Shown in pieces: positions 8,623-17,601 of a stretch of 52,318 nt of DNA. The first letter of the stretch is position 1. Every line of letters begins with the position of its first letter. A program made the position numbers and the translations under genes. Under the pieces are notes generated by a model. That model was not told where the DNA came from and did no database searches. It saw only the letters and a program-made list of their open reading frames with translations. The stretch comes from an uncultured Lachnospiraceae bacterium. Lineage in GTDB: Bacteria > Bacillota > Clostridia > Lachnospirales > Lachnospiraceae. The stretch is from assembly GCA_910583835.1 (NCBI GenBank), contig CAJTYM010000028.1, positions 1 to 52,318 of the forward strand, written 5' to 3'.

Positions 8623-10629
8623 ATGTCATTAGTGGATAGTGTTTACCAATACCAAAACAGTCCGGCATCCAATGCCCATGCCATGAATCAGGCCAAAGAA
8701 ACAGGGGCAGTGCAAAAAGTTACGACACAGGCGCAGCAGTTAATGCCGGGCAAGGTGTTTGAGGGGACGGTTACGGACATTAAAAACGGTCAGGTGACTA
8801 TCGGGCTGAATGATGGGAGCGCCATCTCAGCCAGGATGGATGCCGGGGTCAGTCTGGAAAAAGGGCAGCCCATGCTTTTTGAGGTGAAATCGAACAATGG
8901 GGAGCAAATCGCAATCCGCCCGGTAACTTTGGAGAGCGCACAGAACCCTACGCTGCTGAAAGCTTTGGAGGCGGCAGGACTGAAAGTCAATGAGCGTAAC
9001 CTTTCTATGGTCAACCAGATGATGGCAGAGAAAATGCCAATCAATAAAGAAAGCTTGCTGCAGATGATGCGCGCTTCTGCTGCTTTTCCCAAGGCGGATA
9101 TGCAGACGTTGGTGCAGATGCAGAAGCTGGGGTTTGTAATTACAGAGGATTCCCTGAATCAGTTTCAGAATTATAGAAATGGGCAACAGGCAATTCTGCC
9201 GGATATGAACCGCCTTATGCAAGGGATTATGGAATTACCGGGACAGATTTCTGGTTCAGCGGGAAATGGGGCTGCGGCACAGAATCCGGGATTTCTGCTG
9301 GGACTGCAGCAGCAGATTCTAGGAATAATTCTTGGCGGTGGGCAGCAGCCAGTTTCCGAGGGACAGCTTGGAAATATGCAGGGGCAGCCAATCCCGGGAG
9401 AACAGGCGGGAATGCCAGGTGAGATCATTTTAAATGGGAGTATTCCGGGAGAGGGCATTGCGGGAGCCGCCGGGGAAGGGCAGCTTACCGGGGGAATTGC
9501 CGGAGAGCCGCAGATGCCAGGAGGAGCCGCTGGGGGGATAGCTGGAGAAGGACAGCTTGCCGGAAGTATTGCCGGAGAGCTGCAGATGCCAGGAGGAGCC
9601 GCCGGGGAAGGGCAGCTTGCCGGAGGAATCGCCGGGGAGACACAATTGCCGGGAGGAATCACTGGAGAAGCGCAGCTTGCTAATGGGGTCGCCGGAGAGA
9701 TAGCCGGGGAGAACGTTTCTCAGGGAAATGCGGTTGCCGCAAATCAGGCAGGAGAGGCAGCGCAGGCTTTGGCAGGTGAAAACGGCAGCGCAGCGCCAGC
9801 TACCGTGGCGCAGCTTCTTTCCAGGGAACAACAGGGAAAGCTTACTGCCTTGCTGCAGGAGTTTTCCGGAGCGAAAGGGAATGAACAGCTTTTGCCGAAT
9901 GGGCGGTTAAATACCAGCCTGGGGGCTGGTGAACTCCTGCAGCAGATGATGGATGCTTTGGCGCAGAGCAAGGATGCCAGCAGCGAGTCCGTTCAGAAGC
10001 TGTTCCATTCCGAGGAATATAAGGGACTGCTGAAACAGGCGATGACGGAACAGTGGTTGCTGACGCCGGAGAAATTAAAAGAGGAGGGGGCAGTCAAGGA
10101 ATTTTACCAGCGGCTGTCAAGCCAGATGTCAGAGCTGCAGCAGACGCTTGCGCAGGCAGGAAAAGACGGTTCGGTTCTGGCAAAGAGCGCGCAGTCCGTG
10201 CAGAGCAACCTGGAATTCATGAATCAGGTAAATCAGCTCTACACGTATGTACAGCTTCCCTTAAAATTGCAGAATCAGGACGCGCACAGCGACCTTTATG
10301 TATATACGAATAAGAAGAACCTTCGTCAGAAGGAGGGGGAATTGACGGCATTGCTTCACCTGGATATGGACCATTTGGGCGCAACCGACATATTTGTCAA
10401 GCTTATGGGCAGCGCCGTGCAGACGGAATTCTATTTTGAGGATGAGAACTCCTGCCGCCTGATTTCCCAGTGCTCGCAGGAGCTTGTACAACGTCTGGAA
10501 GAAAAAGGCTATTCCTGTGATGTCAAGGTGGAAAACCGCAGGAAGAAACAGGATTTTGTGCAGGATTTCCTGGAAAGGGAGAATCCTCCGGGGAAGCTGC
10601 AGCGATATTCTTTTGATGTGAAGGCGTAA
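8623..10629 (+). CDS. FliK-like (YlqG-type) protein with Gly-rich repeat
   Basis: This 668-residue soluble protein has no signal peptide. The N-terminal part (about 1-195) contains a small OB-like segment (PGKVFEGTVTDIKNGQVTIGLNDG). The middle (about 265-370) is an imperfect repeat of GEGQLAGGIAGE/QMPGG units. The C-terminal part (about 520-668) resembles the hook-length-control FliK C-domain (QVNQLYTYVQLPLKL..., LTALLHLDMDHLGATDIFVKL...). In B. subtilis, ylqG (FliK-like) and ylqH (FlhB-like) also follow rnhB, which supports the assignment. No other flagellar gene is in the window, so the role is unknown. The FliK link rests on C-terminal resemblance and synteny, not on a search. Confidence 0.7.
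   Translation: MSLVDSVYQYQNSPASNAHAMNQAKETGAVQKVTTQAQQLMPGKVFEGTVTDIKNGQVTIGLNDGSAISARMDAGVSLEKGQPMLFEVKSNNGEQIAIRPVTLESAQNPTLLKALEAAGLKVNERNLSMVNQMMAEKMPINKESLLQMMRASAAFPKADMQTLVQMQKLGFVITEDSLNQFQNYRNGQQAILPDMNRLMQGIMELPGQISGSAGNGAAAQNPGFLLGLQQQILGIILGGGQQPVSEGQLGNMQGQPIPGEQAGMPGEIILNGSIPGEGIAGAAGEGQLTGGIAGEPQMPGGAAGGIAGEGQLAGSIAGELQMPGGAAGEGQLAGGIAGETQLPGGITGEAQLANGVAGEIAGENVSQGNAVAANQAGEAAQALAGENGSAAPATVAQLLSREQQGKLTALLQEFSGAKGNEQLLPNGRLNTSLGAGELLQQMMDALAQSKDASSESVQKLFHSEEYKGLLKQAMTEQWLLTPEKLKEEGAVKEFYQRLSSQMSELQQTLAQAGKDGSVLAKSAQSVQSNLEFMNQVNQLYTYVQLPLKLQNQDAHSDLYVYTNKKNLRQKEGELTALLHLDMDHLGATDIFVKLMGSAVQTEFYFEDENSCRLISQCSQELVQRLEEKGYSCDVKVENRRKKQDFVQDFLERENPPGKLQRYSFDVKA
9420..9720. repeat. 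Degenerate Gly/Ala-rich coding repeat
   Basis: Imperfect repeats of roughly 36-60 bases encode GEGQLAGGIAGE- and LQMPGGAAGE-like units inside the FliK-like gene. Repeat length is irregular, so copy number probably varies between strains. Confidence 0.7.
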
Positions 10630-10712
10630 AGAAATTGAAGCGGAATACTTTTGATGTGAATGAGCAGGAAGATTTATAATAGAAGAATTATCGAGGAAGG
10701 GGGAAGCGTTTG

Positions 10713-11039
10713 GTGGACGAGGTACGGTATAAGAACACCGGGGAGCCAGTTACGGCTGAGAGCGAAGAGGGATTTCGGCAGAAGACGGCGGTGGCTGTGG
10801 CGTATGAGCCGGGAGAGCGGGCGCCCAAAATTATCGCCACCGGAAAAGGCTATACGGCGGAGCGCATCATCGAGAAGGCAAAGGAGGAGAACATTCCGTT
10901 TTACCGGGATGATAAGCTGGCAAAGACCTTGTCAAAGCTGGAAATCGGGGAGATGATCCCTCCGGAACTCTATGAGGTGGTGGCGGAGATTCTCGTATTC
11001 GTAGATGATATGGAGAAATTAAAGTCAAAACTGAGATGA
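10713..11039 (+). CDS. FlhB C-terminal-domain-like protein (YlqH type)
   Basis: This 108-residue protein resembles the cytoplasmic domain of FlhB/EscU export-switch proteins: KTAVAVAYEPGERAPKIIATGKGYTAERIIEKAKEENIPFYRDDKLAKTLSKLEIGEMIPPELYEVVAEILVFV. It lacks the transmembrane part and the self-cleaving NPTH motif, as expected of stand-alone YlqH-type proteins. The GTG at 10713 follows AAGGGGGA (10697-10704); a TTG at 10710 is an alternative. It sits after the FliK-like gene, reproducing the ylqG-ylqH pair of B. subtilis. The pair may be a relic or a moonlighting module; the function is not established. Confidence 0.8.
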   Translation: MDEVRYKNTGEPVTAESEEGFRQKTAVAVAYEPGERAPKIIATGKGYTAERIIEKAKEENIPFYRDDKLAKTLSKLEIGEMIPPELYEVVAEILVFVDDMEKLKSKLR

Positions 11040-11083
11040 TGGCATTGAATAATTTTTGCTAAATTAAGATAAGGAGAGGGAGT

Positions 11084-11446
11084 TTGGCGAACAAGAGAAA
11101 CAACAGCCGCAAGAGAGGCGCCAGGTACGAGGAGCTGGCAGCAGATTATCTGCAGAAACAGGGGTTTCAGATATTGCAGCGCAATTTCTGCAGCAGGTTT
11201 GGCGAGATTGATGTAATTGCCAGAGAGGGCAGATACCTGGTATTTGTGGAGGTCAAATACCGTGCGCAGAATGGCGGTGGGCATCCTCTGGAAGCAGTCG
11301 ATGCGCGCAAGCAGCAGCGTATCGGCAAGACGGCGGATTTCTATCTTCTGCGCTATGGATATGGGGAAACCACGCCCTGCCGTTTTGACGTGGTAGGCAT
11401 TTTGGGGGATGAGGTGATTCATCTGCGCAATGCATTTGAACGGTAG
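11084..11446 (+). CDS. YraN/UPF0102 family nuclease-like protein
   Basis: This 120-residue protein belongs to the UPF0102 family, whose fold is that of Holliday-junction-resolvase/restriction-type PD-(D/E)XK nucleases. It has the family pattern RGxxxExxAxxYLxxxGFxILxRNxxxxxGEIDVIA...LVFVEVKYR, where E, D and ExK form the putative active site. The start is a TTG at 11084, preceded by AAGGAG (11071-11076); no better start exists. It is 44 bases after the FlhB-like gene. YraN genes commonly sit near rnhB. The biochemical role is uncertain. Confidence 0.85.
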   Translation: MANKRNNSRKRGARYEELAADYLQKQGFQILQRNFCSRFGEIDVIAREGRYLVFVEVKYRAQNGGGHPLEAVDARKQQRIGKTADFYLLRYGYGETTPCRFDVVGILGDEVIHLRNAFER

Positions 11447-11511
11447 GCATTGTAACTGTTGGTAATCTGCCAAGGTGTACATATTAAGTATAGAAAGGGA
11501 AGGTATTGAAT

Positions 11512-12399
11512 ATGGCGGAGTATACGTTGGTACGAAAAGAGAGGGAGGGGAGGCAGCCTACGCCGGTTATGCGTTCCCGGCTGCTTGCAAGCGTTGAATT
11601 TCCCTATCTGTCCTTTCCGATTCTGGAGCGGACGGGGATTGTGGAGCATTGTTTCACTACGCGGCTTGGCGGTATCAGCAGAGGGATTTATGAAAGTTTG
11701 AATCTCAGCTTTACCAGAGGGGATGACAGGCTGGCAGTGGAAGAGAATTTCCGCCGGGTGTCAAAGGCGCTGGGGTGCAGATATGAGGATTTTGTGCTCA
11801 GCGATCAGACCCACACCACGAATGTCAGGCGCGTGGGCAAAGTGGATGCCGGAAAGGGGCTTACCAGAGAACGCGGCTATGCCGATGTGGATGGTCTGAT
11901 TACCGATGAACCGGGGCTTGTACTGTCTACATTCTATGCGGACTGCGTTCCTTTATATTTTGTGGATGTAAAGAGACGCGCCATCGGTCTGTCGCATTCC
12001 GGCTGGCGTGGAACAGTGGGGCGTATGGGACGGGCAACATTAGAAGCCATGCGGCGGGAATTCGGCACACGGCCGCAGGACGTTGTCTCTGCCATTGGGC
12101 CGTCCATCTGCCAGGACTGTTACGAAGTCAGCGAGGATGTGGCGGAAGAATTTATGCATGAATTTTCCGGGCACGAAGCGGAGATTTTAATTGACAAGGG
12201 GAACGGCAAATACCAGCTTGATTTGTGGCGGGCCAATGAGATTGTCCTGTTGGAGGCAGGAATTAAGCAGGAGCATTTATCCGTGACAGATGTGTGCACC
12301 TGCTGTAATCCGAAACTGCTGTTTTCACACCGCGCAAGCCATGGCAAGCGCGGGAACTTGGGGGCCTTTTTGAGCCTTAGGGCAAGCAATGAAAATTAA
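11512..12399 (+). CDS. pgeF: PgeF/YfiH family laccase-domain purine nucleoside phosphorylase-like protein
   Basis: This 295-residue DUF152 protein has family motifs HCFTTRLGGIS near the N-terminus, QTHTTNVR, DVDGLITDEPGLVLSTFYADCVPLYF, LSHSGWRGTVGRM and the terminal CTCCNPKLLFSHRASHGKRGN. The conserved His and Cys residues form the metal/active site. Members have been described as purine nucleoside phosphorylases or as peptidoglycan-editing factors. The ATG at 11512 is well placed after AAAGGGAAGG; a TTG two codons earlier is less likely. It ends 28 bases before the convergent ABC-F gene, with no clear terminator between. Confidence 0.88.
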   Translation: MAEYTLVRKEREGRQPTPVMRSRLLASVEFPYLSFPILERTGIVEHCFTTRLGGISRGIYESLNLSFTRGDDRLAVEENFRRVSKALGCRYEDFVLSDQTHTTNVRRVGKVDAGKGLTRERGYADVDGLITDEPGLVLSTFYADCVPLYFVDVKRRAIGLSHSGWRGTVGRMGRATLEAMRREFGTRPQDVVSAIGPSICQDCYEVSEDVAEEFMHEFSGHEAEILIDKGNGKYQLDLWRANEIVLLEAGIKQEHLSVTDVCTCCNPKLLFSHRASHGKRGNLGAFLSLRASNEN

Positions 12400-12427
12400 G
12401 GAATGTCGCGATGGAAGGGGCAGAGCA

Positions 12428-14068
12428 TTAATCATCTTCTTCCTGCGCGTTGCTCGTGGAATATACCTGTCTCTTTCTTGCCATCTCATCGCTTTCCAAG
12501 TATTCATCGTATGTGGTAATCTTGTCAATCATTGTGCCGTTCGGCAGAAATTCAATGATGCGGTTGGCTGTGGTCTGCACAACCTGATGGTCCCTGGAGG
12601 CGAAAAGGATTACGCCCGGGAACTTTATCAGCCCATTGTTGAGGGCGGTGATGCTTTCCATGTCGAGGTGGTCGGTAGGCTCGTCAAGGATTAAGATATT
12701 GGAGCCCTCAATCATCATGCGGGAGAGCAGGACACGAACTTTCTCCCCACCAGACAATACCCGCATCCGCTTGATGCCGTCCTCCCCGGCAAACAGCATC
12801 CTTCCCAGGAACCCACGGACATAGGTGGCGTCTTTGATTTCGGAGAACTGTGTCAGCCAGTCGGCAATCTGTAAGTCGTTGTCAAAAATCTTGGTGTTGT
12901 CCTTGGGGAAGTATGACTGGCTGGTCGTAACGCCCCATTTATAGTTGCCCTCGTCCGGCTCCATCTCCCCGGCAAGAATCTGGAACAAGGTTGTCTTGGC
13001 AAGTTCGCAGCTGCCGACGAAAGCAATCTTGTCATTGTGTCCGGCAATGAAAGAGACATTGTCCAGTACTTTTACGCCGTCAATGGTCTTGCTCAGATTC
13101 TCTACAGTCAGGACTTCGTTGCCGATTTCGCGGTTGGGGCGGAAATCAATATAGGGGTATTTACGGCTGGACGGTTTGATTTCATCCAGCTGGATTTTCT
13201 CTAAAGCACGTTTTCTGGAAGTCGCCTGCTTGGATTTGGAAGCGTTGGCGGAGAAACGTGAGATAAATTCCTGCAGTTCTTTAATCTTTTCTTCCTTTTT
13301 CTTGTTGGCTTCTTTCATCTGCTTAATCAAAAGCTGGCTGGATTCATACCAGAAATCGTAATTCCCGGCGTAGAGCTGAATCTTGGCATAATCAATATCT
13401 GCGGTGTGCGTGCAGACTTTGTTCAGGAAATAACGGTCATGGGAGACCACGATGACCGTATTGTCAAAGTTAATCAGAAATTCCTCCAGCCAGGCAATGG
13501 CGTCCAAATCCAGGTGGTTGGTAGGCTCGTCTAAGAGCAGGATGTCCGGGTTGCCAAAGAGCGCCTGTGCGAGGAGTACTTTGACTTTGATGTCGCTGGG
13601 GAGGTCTTTCATGATGGAGCAGTGGTGCTCCGTATCGATGCCTAGGCCGTTTAAAAGCTGTGCGGCATCCGCCTCCGCATTCCAGCCGTCCATCTCTGCA
13701 AATTCCGCTTCCAGCTCACTGGCGCGGATACCGTCTTCGTCTGAAAAGTCTTCTTTCATATAGATGGCGTCTTTTTCCTTCATGACGTCATAGAGACGCT
13801 GATTCCCCATGATGACCGTGTCCAGCACGGAAAACTCGTCATATTTAAAATGGTCCTGCTGTAAGAAGGAGAGGCGCTGTCCGGGGGTGATGACAATGTC
13901 TCCGCTGGTGGGTTCTAACTGCCCGTTCAAAATCTTTAAGAATGTTGATTTGCCGGCGCCGTTGGCGCCGATGAGACCGTAGCAGTTGCCCTCCGTGAAT
14001 TTAATATTTACATCTTCAAATAAGGCTTTCTTGCCAATTCTCAGGGATATATTATTTGCGCTAATCAT
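12428..14068 (-). CDS. ABC-F family ATPase (YbiT/YkpA-like)
   Basis: This cytosolic protein has two ATP-binding cassettes and no membrane segment (546 residues), typical of ABC-F translation factors. Cassette 1 has Walker A GANGAGKST and Walker B ILLLDEPTNHLDL, but its signature is degenerate (LPSDIKVKVLLAQ). A charged linker (KEANKKKEEKIKELQEF...) forms the P-site tRNA interaction motif region. Cassette 2 has an altered Walker A (GSCELAKTT, Ala replacing the usual Gly), an intact LSGGEKVRVLL signature and ILDEPTDHLDM. These deviations fit the YbiT/YkpA-type branch. The start ATG (14068) follows AAGGAA; an upstream in-frame ATG lacks support. It acts on ribosomes, but resistance versus housekeeping cannot be told from sequence. 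Confidence 0.9.
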   Translation of the reverse strand: MISANNISLRIGKKALFEDVNIKFTEGNCYGLIGANGAGKSTFLKILNGQLEPTSGDIVITPGQRLSFLQQDHFKYDEFSVLDTVIMGNQRLYDVMKEKDAIYMKEDFSDEDGIRASELEAEFAEMDGWNAEADAAQLLNGLGIDTEHHCSIMKDLPSDIKVKVLLAQALFGNPDILLLDEPTNHLDLDAIAWLEEFLINFDNTVIVVSHDRYFLNKVCTHTADIDYAKIQLYAGNYDFWYESSQLLIKQMKEANKKKEEKIKELQEFISRFSANASKSKQATSRKRALEKIQLDEIKPSSRKYPYIDFRPNREIGNEVLTVENLSKTIDGVKVLDNVSFIAGHNDKIAFVGSCELAKTTLFQILAGEMEPDEGNYKWGVTTSQSYFPKDNTKIFDNDLQIADWLTQFSEIKDATYVRGFLGRMLFAGEDGIKRMRVLSGGEKVRVLLSRMMIEGSNILILDEPTDHLDMESITALNNGLIKFPGVILFASRDHQVVQTTANRIIEFLPNGTMIDKITTYDEYLESDEMARKRQVYSTSNAQEEDD

Positions 14069-14145
14069 TGTTAATTCCTTTCTGTAATTGCTCCGCAATG
14101 ACATGGTAGCCTATGCGCACTGCGGCGCGTATAATATCTTCCGCT

Positions 14146-14173
14146 ATTATACCTTATATCCGCTATTTTTCAA
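14146..14173 (-). promoter_or_regulatory. Promoter of the ABC-F gene
   Basis: On the minus strand, TTGAAA (14173-14168), 16 bases, TATAAT (14151-14146). The transcript would carry a leader of about 70 nt, as is common for ABC-F genes. Confidence 0.65.
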
Positions 14174-14181
14174 GAGTTTTA

Positions 14182-14210
14182 TTGAAAAAATATGCAAGAT
14201 TTGGTATGAT
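14182..14210 (+). promoter_or_regulatory. Promoter of the GGDEF/EAL gene
   Basis: TTGAAA (14182-14187), 17 bases, TATGAT (14205-14210). It lies back to back with the ABC-F promoter, the two -35 boxes being eight bases apart. Confidence 0.65.
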
Positions 14211-14253
14211 GGAGGCATGGTAATTGTCAATTTTCTGAAAATGGGGTTTTTAT

Positions 14254-17200
14254 ATGGATGAACGGAAGAAATGGGAGAACGAGGGCATGGCAGAGGAGAA
14301 GGAAGAGAATGTGAACCGGCTGAGCCGGATGATTCAGAAACTCCCTGCTGGCTGTGCCGTGATTCAAGGGGCAGAACATTGGGAACTGGTAAAGGGAAAT
14401 GAGCAGTTTTACCAGCTTATCGGCTATACAGCCGAGGAGATTCAGGTATTGCCCAATGATTTTGAAGATGCAGTTTACCGGGAAGACCGGGAGAAACTGC
14501 ATGAGCTGATGGAGAAGCTGGTGCACACGGATAAGATAGGAGAGTGTGAGGTCCGTATCTGCGGCAAGAAGGGGGAAATCCGCTGGATTGCCATGAGCAT
14601 ACGCATGTTCTACTATCAGGGCAGGACGCCTTATTTCCTGGTGTCATGCTGGGACATCCATATGCGTAAGAAGATAGAGGAGGAACTTTATCTTCAGACA
14701 GAACGTTATAAGCTGGTGGAGGAGATTAACCAGGAATTCCCCTTTGAATATGACGTGGAGAACAAGACCATTTTTATTGCCTCCAGTTCCAATATCATGA
14801 TTGCGGACCGTAACGGCAAAGACTTTTTCGTGTCAGTCAAAGCATTGGAAGAAATTATTTTCCGCGAGGACTATGATAAATTTTTTGACATGATCAGACG
14901 GGCTTCCAAGGAAGAAGAAAATGGTATGCTGGAATACCGTGTGAATGTTGCAGACATCGGGCAGAAGCCGGAATATGCATGGCACAGGACGATATATAGG
15001 AGCATTCCGGGAGAGAACGGCGAGATTCTGCGCATTTTGGGAAGGACAGAAGATATCACCAGGGAGCGGCGTCTCCAGGACGAGATGGAACTTAAGCTGA
15101 AACAGGATGATTTGACCGGGCTTTTGAACAAGTCCACGACAAAGTCAGAGATTGAGGCATTCCTTAAGAAGAATGTCCGCGGGACCCATGCCTTGATGCT
15201 GATTGATGTGGATAATTTTAAAGGCATCAATGATACTTTAGGGCATATGTTTGGCGACAGCGTACTGATTACGATTGCCAAAAAGATTCAGGATTTATTC
15301 CGCGCAACGGATATTGTCGGCAGAATCGGCGGGGATGAGTTCATGGTGTTCATGAAGCATACCGATTATTATCAGGCCAAGCTCAAAGCCGATAATATCT
15401 GCCGGAATGTCCGTCAGACATACCATGGCGGGGGGCAGGAGGAGATTGAGGTAAGCTGCAGCGTGGGCGTGGCAATCGTTGGCACGGTGAAGGAAAGTTA
15501 CAGTTCCTTGTTTGGCAAAGCAGATATGGCAATGTACCAGGCCAAAGAGTCGGGCAAGAACCAGTACCGGATTGCGGAGGCAACGGACCCGCTGTGGAAG
15601 ATTCGCAAGGCGGCAAGGATTGAGCCGCGCATAGACCAGTATAAAGCGGGGAAAATCCAGGATATGGATTTCCTCTCAGAGGCATTTACGCTCCTGTCCC
15701 ACTCTAAGGACGTCAACGATTCACTGAATGTATTGATGGAACGCATTGGGCGGCAGTACGATTTGGGCATTGTTTCCGTGCTGGAATGCGACAGGGAGAG
15801 GCGCGAGCTTATTCAGACCAATTGCTGGACCAGGGAGAAGGGCGTACTTTACGAGCCCCAATTTGTGGACAAGTTTGATGACTGGGATGGGTTCATGAGC
15901 GGCTTTGACGAGTGGGGGCTGGCATATATCAATGACTGCTGGGGCGATGAGTTTGTATCGGAGAAGGACAAAGCGGTATTTCGCGAGAGGAATATGCGCG
16001 CTATCGTCAACTGCAGCTTTTCCTATTTTGAACTTGGAGAAGGGTATATCAGTTTCTGCGATTTGGAAAAGCCTAGGGTATGGACCAATTTTGAGAAAGA
16101 GACATTTTTGGAACTGACAAGGATGCTCTCCGTGTTTGTGGCGCTGCGCGTACAGCGTGAGGAAGACCAGAGGAAAATCCGCCATTTGAAACGGCGCGAT
16201 ATGCTGACGGGGCTTTATATAGAGGAAGCGTTCAAGAGCAGCGTGAAAGAGAAGCTTGCCAGCGGGGAGACAGACCTGCAGTATGCCATTGTGTATACCG
16301 ATATTAATGATTTCTCCTATATCAACGAGAATTTTGGGCATGAGGCGGGCAATGAAATCCTCAGGAAGTTTGCCAAGAGGATCAGGAGCGGCAATAATAA
16401 GATTTCCTGCCGTCTTTATTCGGATTTATTTGTCACCTTAATCTGGGGGACGGATAAGGAGGAGATTATCAAAATTGTCAGCAGGGCGAGCGTGGAATTT
16501 TCCAAGCAGCAGAGGGAAGTCTATACTTCCTGTAACCTCAGGTTATCTACAGGTATTTACTTTATCGATGATGTGGAGGAGAATCTGGATACTGCCATTG
16601 AAAATGCCAATATTGCCAGAAAGAGCATCAAGGGCAGTACGGAATTCTGCCGGGTCTATGAGAGCAGGATGCGCAGCCAGCGCGAATTGGAGAAGCAGAT
16701 TTTGTCGGAGTTCCAGAGCGACCTTGCAGAGAGCAGGTTCCAGGTATATATCCAGCCCAAGTTCCTGCTGGACCAGATGGAGATTTCCGGCGGGGAAGCG
16801 TTGGTACGCCTCAAAAAGAGGGACGGCAAACTGGAATCGCCGGGCGTGTTCATTCCGATACTCGAAAAATCCGGTTATATTGTGGAACTTGATTTCTATA
16901 TGTATGAACAGGTCTTGATTTATATGAGGCGTTGGAAAGATGAAGGGCTGAAGCTTCCGATTATCTCTGTGAATTTTTCCAGATGCCATTTTGAGAAAGA
17001 CGGTATTTTCCGACGGATTATGGAATTGACAGACAAATATGAGGTAGAGCATCCATTCATTGAGATTGAGATAACAGAGAGCCTGTTTGTGCTGGGCTAC
17101 GATTTAGTGAAGACGGAGGTGCAGCAGCTTCGTGCAGCGGGCTTCCGCGTAGCGATTGATGATTTTGGCACAGGTTACTCGTCACTGGGGATGCTGCTTG

Positions 17201-17460
17201 ACATCCCGGCGGATATCGTGAAAATTGACCGCAGTTTCCTCAACCGTGAGAATCGCGAGAATGAAGAGGCATTCCTGCGGAATATGGGCTGCTTAATCCG
17301 CAGCGTCAAGGAGGAAGTCATCTTTGAGGGCATCGAGACGGAGGAGCAGAGGAAGTTTCTTGTGAAATGCGGATTCCGCTATGGGCAGGGATTTTTGTTT
17401 GACCGTCCCCTTCCGGTGGAAGTATTTCAGGAAAAATATTTAAAATCCAGACTTCCGTGA
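14254..17460 (+). CDS. PAS-PAS-GGDEF-GAF-GGDEF-EAL cyclic-di-GMP signalling protein
   Basis: This soluble 1068-residue protein would make and/or break cyclic di-GMP. Order: two PAS-like domains (about 25-145 and 150-275), a GGDEF domain with DDLTGLLNK and an intact GGDEF (359-363) plus the RxxD inhibitory site (350-353), a GAF-like domain (about 470-620), a second GGDEF domain whose motif is SDLF (near 723, so probably inactive), and a C-terminal EAL domain with EAL at 848-850, EITES, DDFGTGYSS, KIDRSF and EGIETEEQ. Cyclase and phosphodiesterase residues are therefore both present. There is no membrane segment, so it senses a cytosolic cue. The ATG at 14254 has a weak GGGG Shine-Dalgarno. Confidence 0.93.
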   Translation: MDERKKWENEGMAEEKEENVNRLSRMIQKLPAGCAVIQGAEHWELVKGNEQFYQLIGYTAEEIQVLPNDFEDAVYREDREKLHELMEKLVHTDKIGECEVRICGKKGEIRWIAMSIRMFYYQGRTPYFLVSCWDIHMRKKIEEELYLQTERYKLVEEINQEFPFEYDVENKTIFIASSSNIMIADRNGKDFFVSVKALEEIIFREDYDKFFDMIRRASKEEENGMLEYRVNVADIGQKPEYAWHRTIYRSIPGENGEILRILGRTEDITRERRLQDEMELKLKQDDLTGLLNKSTTKSEIEAFLKKNVRGTHALMLIDVDNFKGINDTLGHMFGDSVLITIAKKIQDLFRATDIVGRIGGDEFMVFMKHTDYYQAKLKADNICRNVRQTYHGGGQEEIEVSCSVGVAIVGTVKESYSSLFGKADMAMYQAKESGKNQYRIAEATDPLWKIRKAARIEPRIDQYKAGKIQDMDFLSEAFTLLSHSKDVNDSLNVLMERIGRQYDLGIVSVLECDRERRELIQTNCWTREKGVLYEPQFVDKFDDWDGFMSGFDEWGLAYINDCWGDEFVSEKDKAVFRERNMRAIVNCSFSYFELGEGYISFCDLEKPRVWTNFEKETFLELTRMLSVFVALRVQREEDQRKIRHLKRRDMLTGLYIEEAFKSSVKEKLASGETDLQYAIVYTDINDFSYINENFGHEAGNEILRKFAKRIRSGNNKISCRLYSDLFVTLIWGTDKEEIIKIVSRASVEFSKQQREVYTSCNLRLSTGIYFIDDVEENLDTAIENANIARKSIKGSTEFCRVYESRMRSQRELEKQILSEFQSDLAESRFQVYIQPKFLLDQMEISGGEALVRLKKRDGKLESPGVFIPILEKSGYIVELDFYMYEQVLIYMRRWKDEGLKLPIISVNFSRCHFEKDGIFRRIMELTDKYEVEHPFIEIEITESLFVLGYDLVKTEVQQLRAAGFRVAIDDFGTGYSSLGMLLDIPADIVKIDRSFLNRENRENEEAFLRNMGCLIRSVKEEVIFEGIETEEQRKFLVKCGFRYGQGFLFDRPLPVEVFQEKYLKSRLP

Positions 17461-17467
17461 GAGGAAA

Positions 17468-17502
17468 ATACCGCTCAGAAAGCTGAGAGGTATTGACTTT
17501 TT
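17468..17502 (+). terminator. Possible terminator after the GGDEF/EAL gene
   Basis: ATACC-G-CTCAG / CTGAG-A-GGTAT (17468-17493) forms a stem broken by one mismatch, followed by TGACTTTTT. It overlaps the -35 box of the nifJ promoter. Confidence 0.4.
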
Positions 17503-17521
17503 GGGACAAAATCATTATAGT
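17493..17521 (+). promoter_or_regulatory. Strong promoter of nifJ
   Basis: TTGACT (17493-17498), 17 bases, TATAGT (17516-17521). The leader is about 75 nt and contains the hairpin at 17547-17569. Confidence 0.7.
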
Positions 17522-17546
17522 ATAAAAGAAGGAAAAATCTGCATAT

Positions 17547-17569
17547 CTGCTTCCAATGATTGGAAGCAG
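17547..17569 (+). other. Perfect hairpin in the nifJ leader
   Basis: CTGCTTCCAA (17547-17556) and TTGGAAGCAG (17560-17569) pair perfectly around a three-base loop, 17 bases before the AGGAGG of nifJ. There is no T-run, so it is more likely an mRNA-stability element or protein site than a terminator. Confidence 0.6.
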
Positions 17570-17601
17570 TATGCTTAATATTAAGTAGGAGGAAAAATGT
17601 A

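Noticed and set aside
14217..14259. Possible 14-codon leader peptide overlapping the GGDEF/EAL start
   Set aside because: The predicted transcription start is at about 14217, so its GGAGG would not be in the mRNA, and it is only one base from the ATG.
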